Shown: positions 17,401-26,005 of the stretch, in pieces
How positions within the stretch are numbered: the first letter of the stretch is position 1
How the letters are laid out: each line of letters opens with the position of its first letter
Assembly (NCBI GenBank): GCA_050250395.1
Contig: JBFWOQ010000003.1
Coordinates: 1 to 64,000 of the forward strand
Source of the DNA: JAGPUQ01 sp050250395
Lineage (GTDB): Bacteria > Pseudomonadota > Gammaproteobacteria > Pseudomonadales > Porticoccaceae
DNA length: 64,000 nucleotides
Direction: 5' to 3'
The notes under the pieces: model-generated
Databases searched by the model: none
The model's input: only the letters and a program-made list of their open reading frames with translations
Told to the model about the DNA's origin: nothing
Position numbers and translations under genes: made by a program

Positions 17401-18615
17401 GGTGTACACATAGCTGCCATCGGCGTTCAGCACCAGGGTGCCGAACTGGCCGTCGATGACGGCGCCGACGCCGGAGCCGTCGGTGATGGGCGCATCCAGA
17501 TGTGCGCCGGCGATCACTCCGGTGATGGGGGCGCCGCTGCGGTCGGCGCCGGGCACGTCGGCCTCGACCCGGTCGAGGGGATCGTCGTCGGCGCCGGTGA
17601 AGACGTTGCCGCCGGTACTGCCGCCGGTGCCGACTTCGTCGATGTCGGAGATGGCATTGGGCAGATCGTCGACGATGCGCACCGCGAGTTGACCTTCGAT
17701 GGTGTCGCCATCGCTGTCGGTGAGCATCACGGGCAGGTTGTCGAACAGGTTGTTGGCGCCCTGCCCTTGCGGATGCGCTTCGTTGTCGCCCAGCGTGTAC
17801 TGGTAGGTCACGACGCCGGTGACCGGATCGTAGCCGGTGACCACGAGAGTGTTGCCCAGCGGCGTGGTGACCGGATTGCCGGTCAGGCCATTGGCGTCGA
17901 GCACCAGCGCGCCGCCGATGGTCAGGCTGTCGAGCCCGTCGGGAGCGCTGACGGTGAAGCTGCCGGTCTGGGTCAGGGCCGGTGGATTGGGCGCGCTGCC
18001 GTCGGCCAGGTTGGCCTCGTTGACACTGACGTCACCGCCCTCCGCGGCCGGGGTCAGGCCGCCGATGGCGACGCCGTTGTCCGGGGGTGGCGGTGGCTCG
18101 ACGACGGGTTCGGCAACGAAAAGGGAGTCCGCTGTTGGAGTGAGTAGCGGCGGCGGCGCGATGTCCGGATCAAAGCCCGCCGTGGGATCGCGCGCGTCGA
18201 GTCCACGTTCGAAGCGGATGCCTTCCGCAATGGAATCGCTGCTGCTGCCGCCTTGTCCAGCGGCTGGCGGTTCGAGTTCCTTGCTGAGATCTTTGCCGGC
18301 AGCAACGGCGCGCTGCAACTCGGCGAATTCTGAATTCTCGTCGGCTTCGGTAGCAACCGGGGGCGCCGCGCCAGCGCTGGGAGCTGCGCTCGCCGCCTCG
18401 GCCTTCGCCGGGATCGGAGTTGCCGCGCTGGCTTCAGCCGGGGCGTGGGCGGGCGCTTGCGCGCGGCCGGCAGACGGAGCCGAAGTTTCCACGGGCTTGG
18501 TGGCATCGGGGCCCTGCGCGGCGGCTGCTGCCTGCGCGGCCGCCGCGGTCTGCTCGGATTCCCGTTGCGTGACCTGTGCTTGAATGGCTTCGCCGTGTTT
18601 GGCTTCGTCGTTCAT
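14413..18615 (-). CDS. Large RTX/VWA surface adhesin, type I secreted, LapA-like
   Basis: A 1400-residue secreted protein. Residues 1-95 are Ala/Pro-rich. A LapA-type linker follows (FAELQRAVAAGKD, then PAAG at 117-120), the candidate LapG cut site. Next come a VCBS/cadherin-like region ending near 430, a proline run, two identical 133-residue Calx-beta-like repeats (about 452-717), a VWA domain with MIDAS DTSSS near 775-780, and RTX nonapeptides (GGDGNDILFGD near 1200; several GGxGxD repeats at 1275-1322) before the secretion signal. GGGAGAAGG precedes the ATG. The usual N-terminal retention module is not recognisable. Its T1SS genes lie just upstream on the same strand. Confidence 0.85.
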   Translation of the reverse strand: MNDEAKHGEAIQAQVTQRESEQTAAAAQAAAAAQGPDATKPVETSAPSAGRAQAPAHAPAEASAATPIPAKAEAASAAPSAGAAPPVATEADENSEFAELQRAVAAGKDLSKELEPPAAGQGGSSSDSIAEGIRFERGLDARDPTAGFDPDIAPPPLLTPTADSLFVAEPVVEPPPPPDNGVAIGGLTPAAEGGDVSVNEANLADGSAPNPPALTQTGSFTVSAPDGLDSLTIGGALVLDANGLTGNPVTTPLGNTLVVTGYDPVTGVVTYQYTLGDNEAHPQGQGANNLFDNLPVMLTDSDGDTIEGQLAVRIVDDLPNAISDIDEVGTGGSTGGNVFTGADDDPLDRVEADVPGADRSGAPITGVIAGAHLDAPITDGSGVGAVIDGQFGTLVLNADGSYVYTADGGLISNQTEIFTYTVTDADGDTDTATLTIQIQGEAPPSPPPPPPPPPTIAVGGPDTGLGDITVPEGTDAIFGVKVTGAAAGSTLSLTLAPSGANPATEGSDYKAGTFQYSLDGGTTWTTITEGTAFGIDSGDSLVLVKTDTVADGIDEADETFTLTGTLNSGGDTVFDTGTATIVDGDVPTIAVGGPDTGLGDITVPEGTDAIFGVKVTGAAAGSTLSLTLAPSGANPATEGSDYKAGTFQYSLDGGTTWTTITEGTAFGIDSGDSLVLVKTDTVADGIDEADETFTLTGTLNSGGDTVFDTGTATIVDGDDPPRFIVGSNEDDVPGSTAEHVVPNPDGPANGPIVGGNVGDILVGDPGGSQLTEGQTANILMVLDTSSSMDDETIPFNGGNITRIQALKNATIAALEDLTATGAENIRVHLTEFNTHSAPLGTYDLIVNGVVNTAALNQAIADINALGADGGTNYEAGLGTAAQWISGNLVVPITQFTEGDHNSATGTGNDDDAALLKGADGTAYALVSGWGSTTADLRDARGDTSGGWGVEDSGEDLDPGEVLRFDFGPGTDFDGSGTNFTTDSFNGPPITAATFALRSFGSGDHAVSYTVTYSNGTSATVPVNFSGTGAHIFAITAPGGSTIDHIAFSVPTGQKDGYVDLESVTLSVPGPIAGADVNNLLFISDGVPTYHYVGDGTSDVAGPGNSLDPDAIAHITGTGDGDTVSEVGAILGAGFAIQAVGINVGETALDVLDQVEGQPPANPGDHSADNIHTAEELTDVVGGAITGGGTVVDTAGSDQISGGDGNDILFGDAPFTDDLANAQGLTTPDGAGWLAFEQLEAGQGTDPTWDRADTIGYIQSNLSLVAGESGRSGGHDVLDGGAGNDTIFGQEGNDRITGGLGDDLLSGGSGNDTFVWNAGETGTDTITGFTVGGDVLDLSELLQGEESADLSGYLSIAGDTLQIDADGGGNFGAPDQAIVLQGVTTDLNTLVSSGSLVTDHP
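16462..17259. repeat. Tandem 399-bp duplication inside the adhesin gene
   Basis: Two head-to-tail copies (16462-16860 and 16861-17259), each 399 bp or 133 codons. By direct comparison they differ at one base (a silent G/A near 16546 and 16945). They encode identical Calx-beta-like domains. The near identity implies very recent duplication or gene conversion. Confidence 0.95.
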
Positions 18616-18670
18616 CGACCTTCTCCCGTAGTTGCCTCTGTGTGTCGGGTTGCCCCGCGCTCTTCCTTAA

Positions 18671-18812
18671 ACAGTTTGTTGAGAAACTGCTGCGGCAGCC
18701 ATCTGCTTCGTTGCGCGGTGCTCGCTCCCTCGCCTATCTAGCTGATATGTCTCGGTCGCTGCGCGCCGTGCGCCTCGCATCTGGCCGCCTCGCGACGTTT
18801 TTCACCAAACTG
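18671..18812. repeat. MITE-like repeat, family 2, in the adhesin gene leader
   Basis: The ends ACAGTTTGTTGAGAAAC and the inverted GTTTTTCACCAAACTG are diverged versions of the 17-bp inverted ends at 44693-44839. The interior is almost identical to that copy. It lies between the TolC gene and the adhesin start, with its near end about 55 bp before the adhesin ATG. No gene is seen in the rest of 18616-18910. Confidence 0.85.
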
Positions 18813-18910
18813 CCGATTTCCGTATTGCGTTGGCTTTCCTGGCATATCCCCGCCGGCGTCCGTGCCGGAGGTCGTTGTTTATCCATTGCCCATTGCGGGT
18901 GTGTCGATCA

Positions 18911-20248
18911 TCAGATTTCCGCACCCACGGTGGCCATCAGATCACCCGCACCGTGGAAGATGCGGTATTCATTGAGGATCAGGTCATGCTTGGCATTGAT
19001 CAGATCACGCTTGGCATTGACTGCCTCGTTCTCGGTATTGAGCAGATCGAGCAGGGTCCGCCGTCCCAGATCGAACTGGTCCACGTAGGCCTTTTTGGTT
19101 TCTTCCGCACTGCCCGCATAGTCCATGAGGATCGGGATTTGCGCCGTCAGGGTTTCGTTGGCGACCCAGGCAAGGCGGATCTCCTGTTCGACTTCACGAC
19201 GGGCGTTGTTCCTGATTTCCTTCGCCTTTTCGACCAGATACGCGAACTCCTGTTTGCGGGCCTCATCGGCGCCGCCGCGGAACAGGTTGTAACGCATGCG
19301 CAGCATCACGCGCAGATCGTCGACTTTCTGTTCGGACCCATCGATGTTGTCATTGGCGTCGCGCTCGACCTCGAGGTCAAAGCGCGGGTAGAACGGCGAC
19401 TTGGTTTGCTCGTAGGTATAGCCGGTCGCTTCCAGATCGGTTTCGGCCACCTTGAGGATCGGGTGGTTATCGAAAGCCCGGGCAACCGCCGCTTCGATGT
19501 TGGCCGGCAGATAATTGTGGTAAGAGCCGGGGAATTCCAGTTCTCCCTCACCCGGGAAAGTGCCCACCACCTGCTGGTAGTTGATGCGTGCGTTGCGCAG
19601 ATTGGCGGTCACGTTTTGCAGATTGGTGCGCGCCAGTGCAAGGCGGCTCGATATCTGGTTGAAGTCGGCGCGGCTACCCACTCCGGACTGGAACCGCTGG
19701 CTCATCTTGTCGTAGACCTGCTGGTGGTAGGCCAGCGTTTCCTGGGCCAGTCTGAGAATGGCTTCCTGTTTGAGGACATCGGTAAAGGCCCGGGTTACCG
19801 ACAGGGCGATATCTTCGCCGACGGAAGTCGCGCGAAATTTCGCACTGCGTTCACGGGCCTGCTGGTTCTTGTGTTCGTAGGGCGTATAAAAGCCGTCGAA
19901 CACCAGTTGGCGCGCGCTCAGTTGCAGCTCGCGCCGCTCCAGTTCATTGCGGGTCCGGTCGGGATCGGCGAACGAACGATTGGCGGGATCGCGTTCCTGA
20001 AAGCCGTATCCGGCCACCAAATCCAGGGTGGGGTAATAACCCGCCAGGGCTTCGCGTACCTGGCGGTTGCGCGCGTCGGTCTCGCGCAACTCGGCGAGCA
20101 CCAGGGGGTTGCTCTTGACGGTTTCCTTGATGACGTCGCGAATATCCACCGCCCCGCCGGGGCTGGCAAAGGACATGGCAACGAGCATGGCGGTCCCGAC
20201 CAGGGGAGCTTGACGGCGCTTCGCGAACCGGGTTGATTGTGGGATCAC
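18911..20248 (-). CDS. TolC-family outer-membrane channel of the adhesin type I secretion system
   Basis: A 445-residue protein with a signal peptide (VGTAMLVAMSFASPGGA) and the two-fold OEP repeat of TolC proteins. These have long coiled helices rich in RL, QxxY and ARTNLQNVTANLRNARI-type heptads and a segment resembling LapE. It forms the trimeric outer-membrane duct through which the adhesin is exported or held. The start is taken as GTG at 20248, eight bases after AAGGAG; the longer frame from a TTG at 20269 would place the ribosome binding site inside the gene. It precedes the adhesin gene and has its own upstream region with a CRP-type site. Confidence 0.85.
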   Translation of the reverse strand: MIPQSTRFAKRRQAPLVGTAMLVAMSFASPGGAVDIRDVIKETVKSNPLVLAELRETDARNRQVREALAGYYPTLDLVAGYGFQERDPANRSFADPDRTRNELERRELQLSARQLVFDGFYTPYEHKNQQARERSAKFRATSVGEDIALSVTRAFTDVLKQEAILRLAQETLAYHQQVYDKMSQRFQSGVGSRADFNQISSRLALARTNLQNVTANLRNARINYQQVVGTFPGEGELEFPGSYHNYLPANIEAAVARAFDNHPILKVAETDLEATGYTYEQTKSPFYPRFDLEVERDANDNIDGSEQKVDDLRVMLRMRYNLFRGGADEARKQEFAYLVEKAKEIRNNARREVEQEIRLAWVANETLTAQIPILMDYAGSAEETKKAYVDQFDLGRRTLLDLLNTENEAVNAKRDLINAKHDLILNEYRIFHGAGDLMATVGAEI

Positions 20249-20355
20249 TGAACTTTCTCCTTGCGACAATGGTGGTGCTGATGGATCCGTTATCCGCAGC
20301 GATCAGAGTAAAGCGTCAACCAGGTTTGTGACCTGTTTATCAGATTTGCCCAGAA

Positions 20356-20371
20356 TGTGATTTGTATCACA
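20356..20371. promoter_or_regulatory. CRP/Vfr/Clp-type operator
   Basis: TGTGATTTGTATCACA is a perfect TGTGA-N6-TCACA palindrome. It is centred about 115 bp upstream of the TolC gene start, in the 226-bp gap after the HlyD gene. A loose promoter (TTGACG, then GATAAC after about 19 bp) follows it on the minus strand. The site would fit control of tolC and the adhesin gene by a CRP-family regulator. Confidence 0.65.
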
Positions 20372-20474
20372 GCGCGGATGGAGGGACGTTACCGTTTATC
20401 CCCGCAATTTGCCACTCGCGCGAAGAACTCGCCACTCGATCCGGATTTTCGACCATTGAGCCCGTTTCGCGGTT

Positions 20475-21857
20475 TCAACGCTCGCGAAAGGCAAGCTCCC
20501 TGGTTTTGAGAATGGGTTTGAGCAGGTAATCCAGCACGGTTTTTTCCCCGGTCAGAATATCGGCCTGAACCGTCATGCCGGGGATGATGGGCAGCGGGTC
20601 CGCGGCGCTGCCGAGCACGCTGCTCTCGGTCTTGAGGCGTACCTGGTAGTACCAGACATTCTTTTCCTTATCCTCGATGGTATCCGGGCTGATCTGGATC
20701 ACGCGCGCGATCAGTCCGCCGTGTATCGAGAAGTCGTAGGCGGTGAACTTCACCATCGCCTGCTGGCCAGGACTGATAAAGGCGATGTCCTTGGGCAGCA
20801 CCTTGGCATCGACCAGCAATGAATCGTCGATGGGCACAATCTCCACCAGGTTCATGCCAGGCTGAATCACTCCGCCGATGGTGGTAACCAGGATGCGCTT
20901 GACGGTCCCCCGCACGGGCGACTTGACCTCGGTGCGGGCCACGCGGTCGGCATAGGCTTCGTTGCCCTCTAGGAGCTGCCCCAGCTCGGAGGTGGCGTCG
21001 TTGAGTTCCTTGCGCGCCTCGGCCGCGAAACTTTGCGCGAACGAATCGATGTTCTTGCGGGCTTCGTCGTGTTCGGACTGCAAGCGCGGGATCGCGATGG
21101 TGGCTTTGCCCAACTCTCCCCTCAGGTCGTTGAGCTGACGCTCAAGGCGCAGCAGCTCGACGTGGGAGACGGCCCCTTTCTCTACCAACGGCCGGGTAAC
21201 GGTCATCTCCTGCTGGAGCAGGTCGTGGCTTTCCGCAAGGCTGGCGCGGGCAAGGCGCACGGCGGACAACTCCTGCCGCTTCTGTTCCACCCGCTGCTGC
21301 AGGACCGCCATTTTGCTGCCGTATTCGAGCGCCCGGGACTTGAACAGCTCCCGCTCGGTCTGGAGCAATACCGGCTCTATGGGCTCTTTCGCCAGGGCGA
21401 GTTCCTGTTCAAACCCCGTGCCGCGGGATTCCGCGCGCAGACGGATGACTTTTGCCTGCAACTGCGCCACCTTGATCGCCCGCTCGCGGAAGGAAGACGC
21501 GACCATGGTGTCGTCGATTTGCAGCAGCGGCTGATCCTTTTCGACGACGTCGCCTTCGGACACAAAGCGCTGGGCCAGAATGCCGCCTTCGAGGTTCTGC
21601 ACGACCTGAACTTCGCTGGACGGCACGATGCGTCCCTCGCCCCGCGTGAACTCGTCTACCTTGGCGAAGTAGGCCCACACCAGCAACGCCAGCACGACGG
21701 CGCAGAGGCTCCACAGCAGGCGTCTATGCAGCCCCGGAGCCTGCAACAATACGGCCTCGGAGGCATAGGACATGTACTTGAGATCGGTTGCCGGCCGGAT
21801 GGCCAGGTTGCGGCGCAAGCGCGCCAGCGGTGAGCCTTTGGGTTCCTGCTTGCTCAT
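20475..21857 (-). CDS. HlyD-family membrane fusion protein of the type I secretion system
   Basis: A 460-residue periplasmic adaptor: cytosolic N-terminus, one transmembrane helix (LLWSLCAVVLALLVWAYFA, about residues 46-64), a lipoyl half (EGRIVPSSEVQVVQNLEGG), a long coiled coil and a C-terminal beta-barrel region (VMVKFTAYDF-like segment). This order matches LapC/HlyD/PrtE proteins that link the ABC transporter to TolC. GGGGAG precedes the ATG, and the gene begins 11 bp after the ABC gene, so the two are co-transcribed. Confidence 0.9.
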   Translation of the reverse strand: MSKQEPKGSPLARLRRNLAIRPATDLKYMSYASEAVLLQAPGLHRRLLWSLCAVVLALLVWAYFAKVDEFTRGEGRIVPSSEVQVVQNLEGGILAQRFVSEGDVVEKDQPLLQIDDTMVASSFRERAIKVAQLQAKVIRLRAESRGTGFEQELALAKEPIEPVLLQTERELFKSRALEYGSKMAVLQQRVEQKRQELSAVRLARASLAESHDLLQQEMTVTRPLVEKGAVSHVELLRLERQLNDLRGELGKATIAIPRLQSEHDEARKNIDSFAQSFAAEARKELNDATSELGQLLEGNEAYADRVARTEVKSPVRGTVKRILVTTIGGVIQPGMNLVEIVPIDDSLLVDAKVLPKDIAFISPGQQAMVKFTAYDFSIHGGLIARVIQISPDTIEDKEKNVWYYQVRLKTESSVLGSAADPLPIIPGMTVQADILTGEKTVLDYLLKPILKTRELAFRER

Positions 21858-21868
21858 GCTCCCCGTCC

Positions 21869-24070
21869 TCAGGCCGAACCGCGGATCTTGCCGGCTCTCA
21901 GGGCTTCAAGAACCTGCGCCTTGGGTCCGTCGGCTACCAGGCGGCCCTGATCCAGCACCAGGACGCGGTCCACCAGGTCCAGCATGCTCATCTTGTGGGT
22001 AGTGAGGATCAGCGTTTTGTCCTTCGCGAAGCCTGCGAGCAGTTGCTTGATGCGCGCCTCGCTGCCCTGATCCATGGCCGAGGTCGGCTCGTCGAGCACC
22101 AGAATCGGCGGATCGCGCAGAAACATGCGGGCGAGTCCGAGCGCCTGGCGCTGACCGCCCGATAGGGTCTCCCCCCGCTCGCCAACGATCATGGAAAGCC
22201 CTTCGGGGTGTGCGTTGATATGGCCCAGGATGCCGGCCTTGTCGGCAGCGGCGACGATTTCGGCATCGCCGATACCGGTGAGGCCAAGGGCAATGTTCTC
22301 GCGCATCGAGCCGTAGAACAGGGTCACATCCTGGGACACATAGCCGATCGCGCGGCGCAAGCTGGACGGGTCCAGCTGCTTGACATCGAAGCCATCGTAG
22401 AGAATCGAGCCGCGTTCGGGATCGTAAAGACCCAGGGCGAGTCGGGCGAGCGTCGACTTCCCCGACCCGACCCGACCGATGATGCCGATTTTTTCACCGG
22501 CGGCGATGCGAATGGACAGACCGCTCAGGGATGGTCGGGGTTGACCGGGGTAGGCAAACTCAACGTTCAGGAACTGGAGTGCGCCGGTGAATTCGTGCTC
22601 CTGCAAGAATTGCGCGCCCGCCGGGCGTTCGACCGGCAGCTCCATGATTTCATCGAGGGACTTCAGCGCCGCTTCGGCGTGATCATAGGTGGTCAGCAGC
22701 GCGGCGAGCTGGCCGAGGGGCGCGAGCGCGCGTGAACTCAGAATGCTGCACGCGATCAGGCCCCCGAGGGTGAGTTTCTGGTCGGCGATCAGATACACGC
22801 CGCCCACCACAACCGCCACCATGGCCAGCTGCTGGAGAAAGTTGACCGTCATCAGCGTGGAGTTCGACACCATCCGCGACGACAGCCCCCATTGGGATAC
22901 ATAACCGACCGCCTGCTCCCAGATGCGTTGCGCGCGGCTTTCGGCGGTCAGCGTCTTGATGGTCTCTATGCCTACCATGCTTTCGACCATGTTGGCGCTC
23001 TTCTTGGCCGCGCCGCGCATCACGTTCTCGATCATGGGCCGCAGCCGCCGTTGCGCCGAGTAACCCAGCAGCAATGCAACCGGAATCATCGACAACGGCA
23101 CCATCACCAACCAGCCGCCGATGTAAAAAATGAGGATGAGAAACAGCACCAGAAACGGCAGGTCGATCAGTGTCAACATGGTCGACGAGGTGATGAAGTT
23201 GCGAATGCTGTCGAACTCGTGGAGCCGATTCACAAAGGAGCCTACCGAAATCGGACGCTGCCGCATCTTGATGCCGAGCATGCGCTCGAACAGGCTCGCC
23301 GAAAGCATGACGTCCGAGCGTTTGGCCGCCAGCTCAACCATGTAAGCGCGCAGGATCTTGAGGCCGAGATCGAACAGATACACCAGGGTGACGCCGATCG
23401 CCAGTGCCCACAGGGTTTCCACGGCATTGTTGGGCACAACGCGGTCGTAGACGTTCATTGCGAACAGCGGTTGCGCGAGCACAAAGAGATTGATGAACAG
23501 TGACGCGAGCAGCACATCGCGGTAGAGGTGCCAGGAGGATTTGAGCACGCCCCAAAACCAGTGTTCGCCCGGACTGTTGTAAATCTTTGGGGTACGGGCA
23601 TCGAATTCCTGCATCGGCCGCAAGTAGAACAGATGGCCGGAGAAACCCTTCCGCAATTGCTCCAGTGAGCGCTGCTCCCGTTGCCGGGTGCCGGGCGCCA
23701 TCAGCACGCCCCATCCCTGCTCGGGATCGATGTCCACCAGCACCGCCGAACGCCCATCGTCGTACAACAGTACCGCCGGCAGTACATCGCGGGGAATTTC
23801 CGCGATGTCGCGCTCCACCAGGAGCGCGGCAAGGCCGGCGCGATTGGCGGCGCGAATGAAGAGGTCGTTGGTCAGACGGCCCTCGTCGAGGGGCAGGCCC
23901 GCGGTGACGGCGGTGACGGTGGACAATTTGCCCTCGATCCGCGCCACCAGCAGCAGACTGTCGAGCAGCGGCACATGCAGGGGGTCGCGGTCGTATTCCA
24001 TGGCGGTTCCCTGCGTTGTTGCCGGCTGTTCTTGCTCAGGCGGTATCGTCCCGGATGGTTCGGTGGTCAT
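21869..24070 (-). CDS. Type I secretion ABC transporter with degenerate C39-like domain (LapB-like)
   Basis: A 733-residue half-transporter. Residues 25-150 form a C39 peptidase-like domain lacking the catalytic Cys, as in LapB/HlyB. A six-helix ABC transmembrane domain follows, then an ATPase with Walker A GRVGSGKST, signature LSGGQRQALGLAR and Walker B ILVLDEPTSAMD. It powers export of the large adhesin through the HlyD and TolC partners. An internal ATG at 24001, with AGGGA before it, is an alternative start that removes a low-complexity leader. It is first in the secretion cluster, 315 bp downstream of the ALDH gene. Confidence 0.9.
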   Translation of the reverse strand: MTTEPSGTIPPEQEQPATTQGTAMEYDRDPLHVPLLDSLLLVARIEGKLSTVTAVTAGLPLDEGRLTNDLFIRAANRAGLAALLVERDIAEIPRDVLPAVLLYDDGRSAVLVDIDPEQGWGVLMAPGTRQREQRSLEQLRKGFSGHLFYLRPMQEFDARTPKIYNSPGEHWFWGVLKSSWHLYRDVLLASLFINLFVLAQPLFAMNVYDRVVPNNAVETLWALAIGVTLVYLFDLGLKILRAYMVELAAKRSDVMLSASLFERMLGIKMRQRPISVGSFVNRLHEFDSIRNFITSSTMLTLIDLPFLVLFLILIFYIGGWLVMVPLSMIPVALLLGYSAQRRLRPMIENVMRGAAKKSANMVESMVGIETIKTLTAESRAQRIWEQAVGYVSQWGLSSRMVSNSTLMTVNFLQQLAMVAVVVGGVYLIADQKLTLGGLIACSILSSRALAPLGQLAALLTTYDHAEAALKSLDEIMELPVERPAGAQFLQEHEFTGALQFLNVEFAYPGQPRPSLSGLSIRIAAGEKIGIIGRVGSGKSTLARLALGLYDPERGSILYDGFDVKQLDPSSLRRAIGYVSQDVTLFYGSMRENIALGLTGIGDAEIVAAADKAGILGHINAHPEGLSMIVGERGETLSGGQRQALGLARMFLRDPPILVLDEPTSAMDQGSEARIKQLLAGFAKDKTLILTTHKMSMLDLVDRVLVLDQGRLVADGPKAQVLEALRAGKIRGSA

Positions 24071-24385
24071 GGTCTCGCTCGGGCTCCGGAAACGGTGGCA
24101 GGGATTGCGAATCGAGTTTTTCGGATGGCCCTGCTTCCAGGGCCGCCCGCCGCGGACGCCTCCAAATCCCCGGCGGACCCACGCGCGCGCTTCCCGCCAC
24201 CCGGTTTGGCCGCGGAGGCAGTTTAGCGCGAGGTCACATCAGAGATGAGGTTCAGTTGGCAATCATCTGATCGGCGGTTTGTTTGTCGGATCAAAGGGCC
24301 GGTAACGATGTCCTGGGAAAGTTGCCTTGCCGCCGGTGTCACGGCGCATCGGGCGGGCTTCCTTGCCCGCAACGGCAAGCACATT
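24071..24385. other. Gap between ALDH gene and secretion operon
   Basis: This region should hold the promoter of the secretion operon, since the ALDH gene ends at 24386 on the same strand. No clear -35/-10 pair, terminator or gene was recognised. Confidence 0.4.
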
Positions 24386-25813
24386 TCAGGGGTTGTAGCC
24401 CAACAGTGCCTTGGTCTCGAGATATTCTTCAAGACCCCAGACCCCGTGTTCGCGGCCATTACCGGACATTCGGTAGCCCCCGAAAGGGGCGCCCTGGTCC
24501 CAGCGCGCGCCGTTCAATTCGACATGACCCGAGCGAATCCGCCGCCCGACCCGTTTGGCGTGGTCAAGATCGCCGGACTGGACGTAGCTCGACAACCCGT
24601 AAGGGTTGTCGTTGGCGATGGCGACCGCCTCGTCCTCGGTGTCGTAGGGAATCAGCGCCAGTACCGGGCCGAAGGCTTCCTCGCGGGCAGTCAGCATGTC
24701 GTTGCGAACATCCGTGAATACGGTGGGCTTGACGTAGTAGCCTTTATCGAGCCCTTCCGGGCGCTCGGTCCCTCCGACCAACAGGCGCGCGCCCTCGTCG
24801 ATACCCCGCTGGATGAATCCGAGTACCCGCTCGTACTGGGCGCGGTTGGCGATGGGGCCCATGTAGGTGGTGTCCTGATTGGGGTCGCCGACCACGATCC
24901 CCGCCACCGTCTTGACCACGATCTCCTCGATCTCCCGTTGGTGCTGGCGGGGAATCAGCATCCGGGTGGGTCCGTTGCAGGCCTGCCCACTGTTGAACAT
25001 GCTGACGCGCACACCGGCTTTCACGGCGCGCGCGAAATCGGCGTCGGCCAGGATGATATTGGCGGATTTGCCGCCGAGCTCCTGCCCTACCCGCTTGATG
25101 GTGGGCGCGGCCGCGATGGCCACGGCCGCTCCGGCGCGCGTGGAGCCGGTGATGGAAACCATATCCACTTCGGGATGGCGGGCGAGCACTTCGCCGACCA
25201 CGGGTCCAGCGCCGACGATGACGTTGAATACCCCGGGGGGCAGGCCGGCCTCAGCGACGATCTCCGCAAGGATGAAGGCATCCAGGGGTGCCAGCTCACT
25301 GGGCTTCAGCACCATGGTGCAGCCCGCCGCCAGCGCCGGCGCGACCTTGCCGGCGATCTGGTTCAGGGGGAAATTCCAGGGCGTGATCAGGGCGCAGACC
25401 CCGATGGCCTCGCGAATCACGTGGGTCTTGCCGTGATCGGATTCAAAGGTATAGGTGCGGGCGAGCTCGGCCGCCTCCTTGAAGGTAAACAGCGGGTTGC
25501 CGATCTGGGTCGCCTTGACCAGCGCGCAGGGCGCACCCATTTCCGAGGTGATGGCTTGCGCCAATTCGGCGGTGCGCGCTTCTATGCCCGCCGCAATGCG
25601 GTCGAGATAGTCGGCCCGTTGCGCGGGCGGTGTCTGGGACCAGCCATCGAACGCGGCCCGCGCCGCGGCTACCGCGCTATCCACGTCAGCATCGTTACCC
25701 ATGGCGACTTTCGCGACCACCGCTTCGGTGGCTGGATTGATGACATCGGTGGTGGCATTGCCCGCGGGCTGCTGCCATTTCCCGGCGATATAAAATTTGT
25801 CTCTGACCAACAT
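24386..25813 (-). CDS. NAD(P)-dependent aldehyde dehydrogenase
   Basis: A 475-residue ALDH superfamily enzyme. It starts FYIAGKW, with TPWNFPLNQIAGKVAPAL for cofactor and substrate binding, the general base Glu in QELGGKSAN and the nucleophile Cys in NSGQACNGP. The C-terminal PFGGYRMSGNGREHG motif is also present. The length is typical. It oxidises aldehydes to acids; the substrate is not resolvable, and the QAC rather than QCC context is common among ALDHs of broad range. The open frame runs far upstream as an artefact of high GC; the ATG at 25813 starts the conserved domain. Confidence 0.9.
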   Translation of the reverse strand: MLVRDKFYIAGKWQQPAGNATTDVINPATEAVVAKVAMGNDADVDSAVAAARAAFDGWSQTPPAQRADYLDRIAAGIEARTAELAQAITSEMGAPCALVKATQIGNPLFTFKEAAELARTYTFESDHGKTHVIREAIGVCALITPWNFPLNQIAGKVAPALAAGCTMVLKPSELAPLDAFILAEIVAEAGLPPGVFNVIVGAGPVVGEVLARHPEVDMVSITGSTRAGAAVAIAAAPTIKRVGQELGGKSANIILADADFARAVKAGVRVSMFNSGQACNGPTRMLIPRQHQREIEEIVVKTVAGIVVGDPNQDTTYMGPIANRAQYERVLGFIQRGIDEGARLLVGGTERPEGLDKGYYVKPTVFTDVRNDMLTAREEAFGPVLALIPYDTEDEAVAIANDNPYGLSSYVQSGDLDHAKRVGRRIRSGHVELNGARWDQGAPFGGYRMSGNGREHGVWGLEEYLETKALLGYNP

Positions 25814-26005
25814 GGTGGCTTGCTCCTGTGCGCGAGAGGCGCTTGTGGACGATGGATAGCGGCGAGCGCCAACGCGCGCCCACACCGCTCGGGTACGGAA
25901 GAAATGGCCCGCATTGTGCCGAGTTTTGCCGGAGTCGATCAAGTTCGATGTCGGTCCCAGGAGCGCGTAGAATGCGAGCACGTCAGAAACCACTTTATCG
26001 CGTTG

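Noticed and set aside
15916..18147. A 743-codon open frame on the plus strand
   Set aside because: It lies entirely opposite the RTX adhesin gene, its translation is low-complexity (AVDAKGG and similar repeats mirrored from the tandem duplication), and there is no ribosome binding site. It is a GC-bias shadow.
24245..26005. Long plus-strand frame upstream of dusA
   Set aside because: It is antisense to the aldehyde dehydrogenase gene. DusA homology begins only at 26006, so the longer frame is not a fusion protein.
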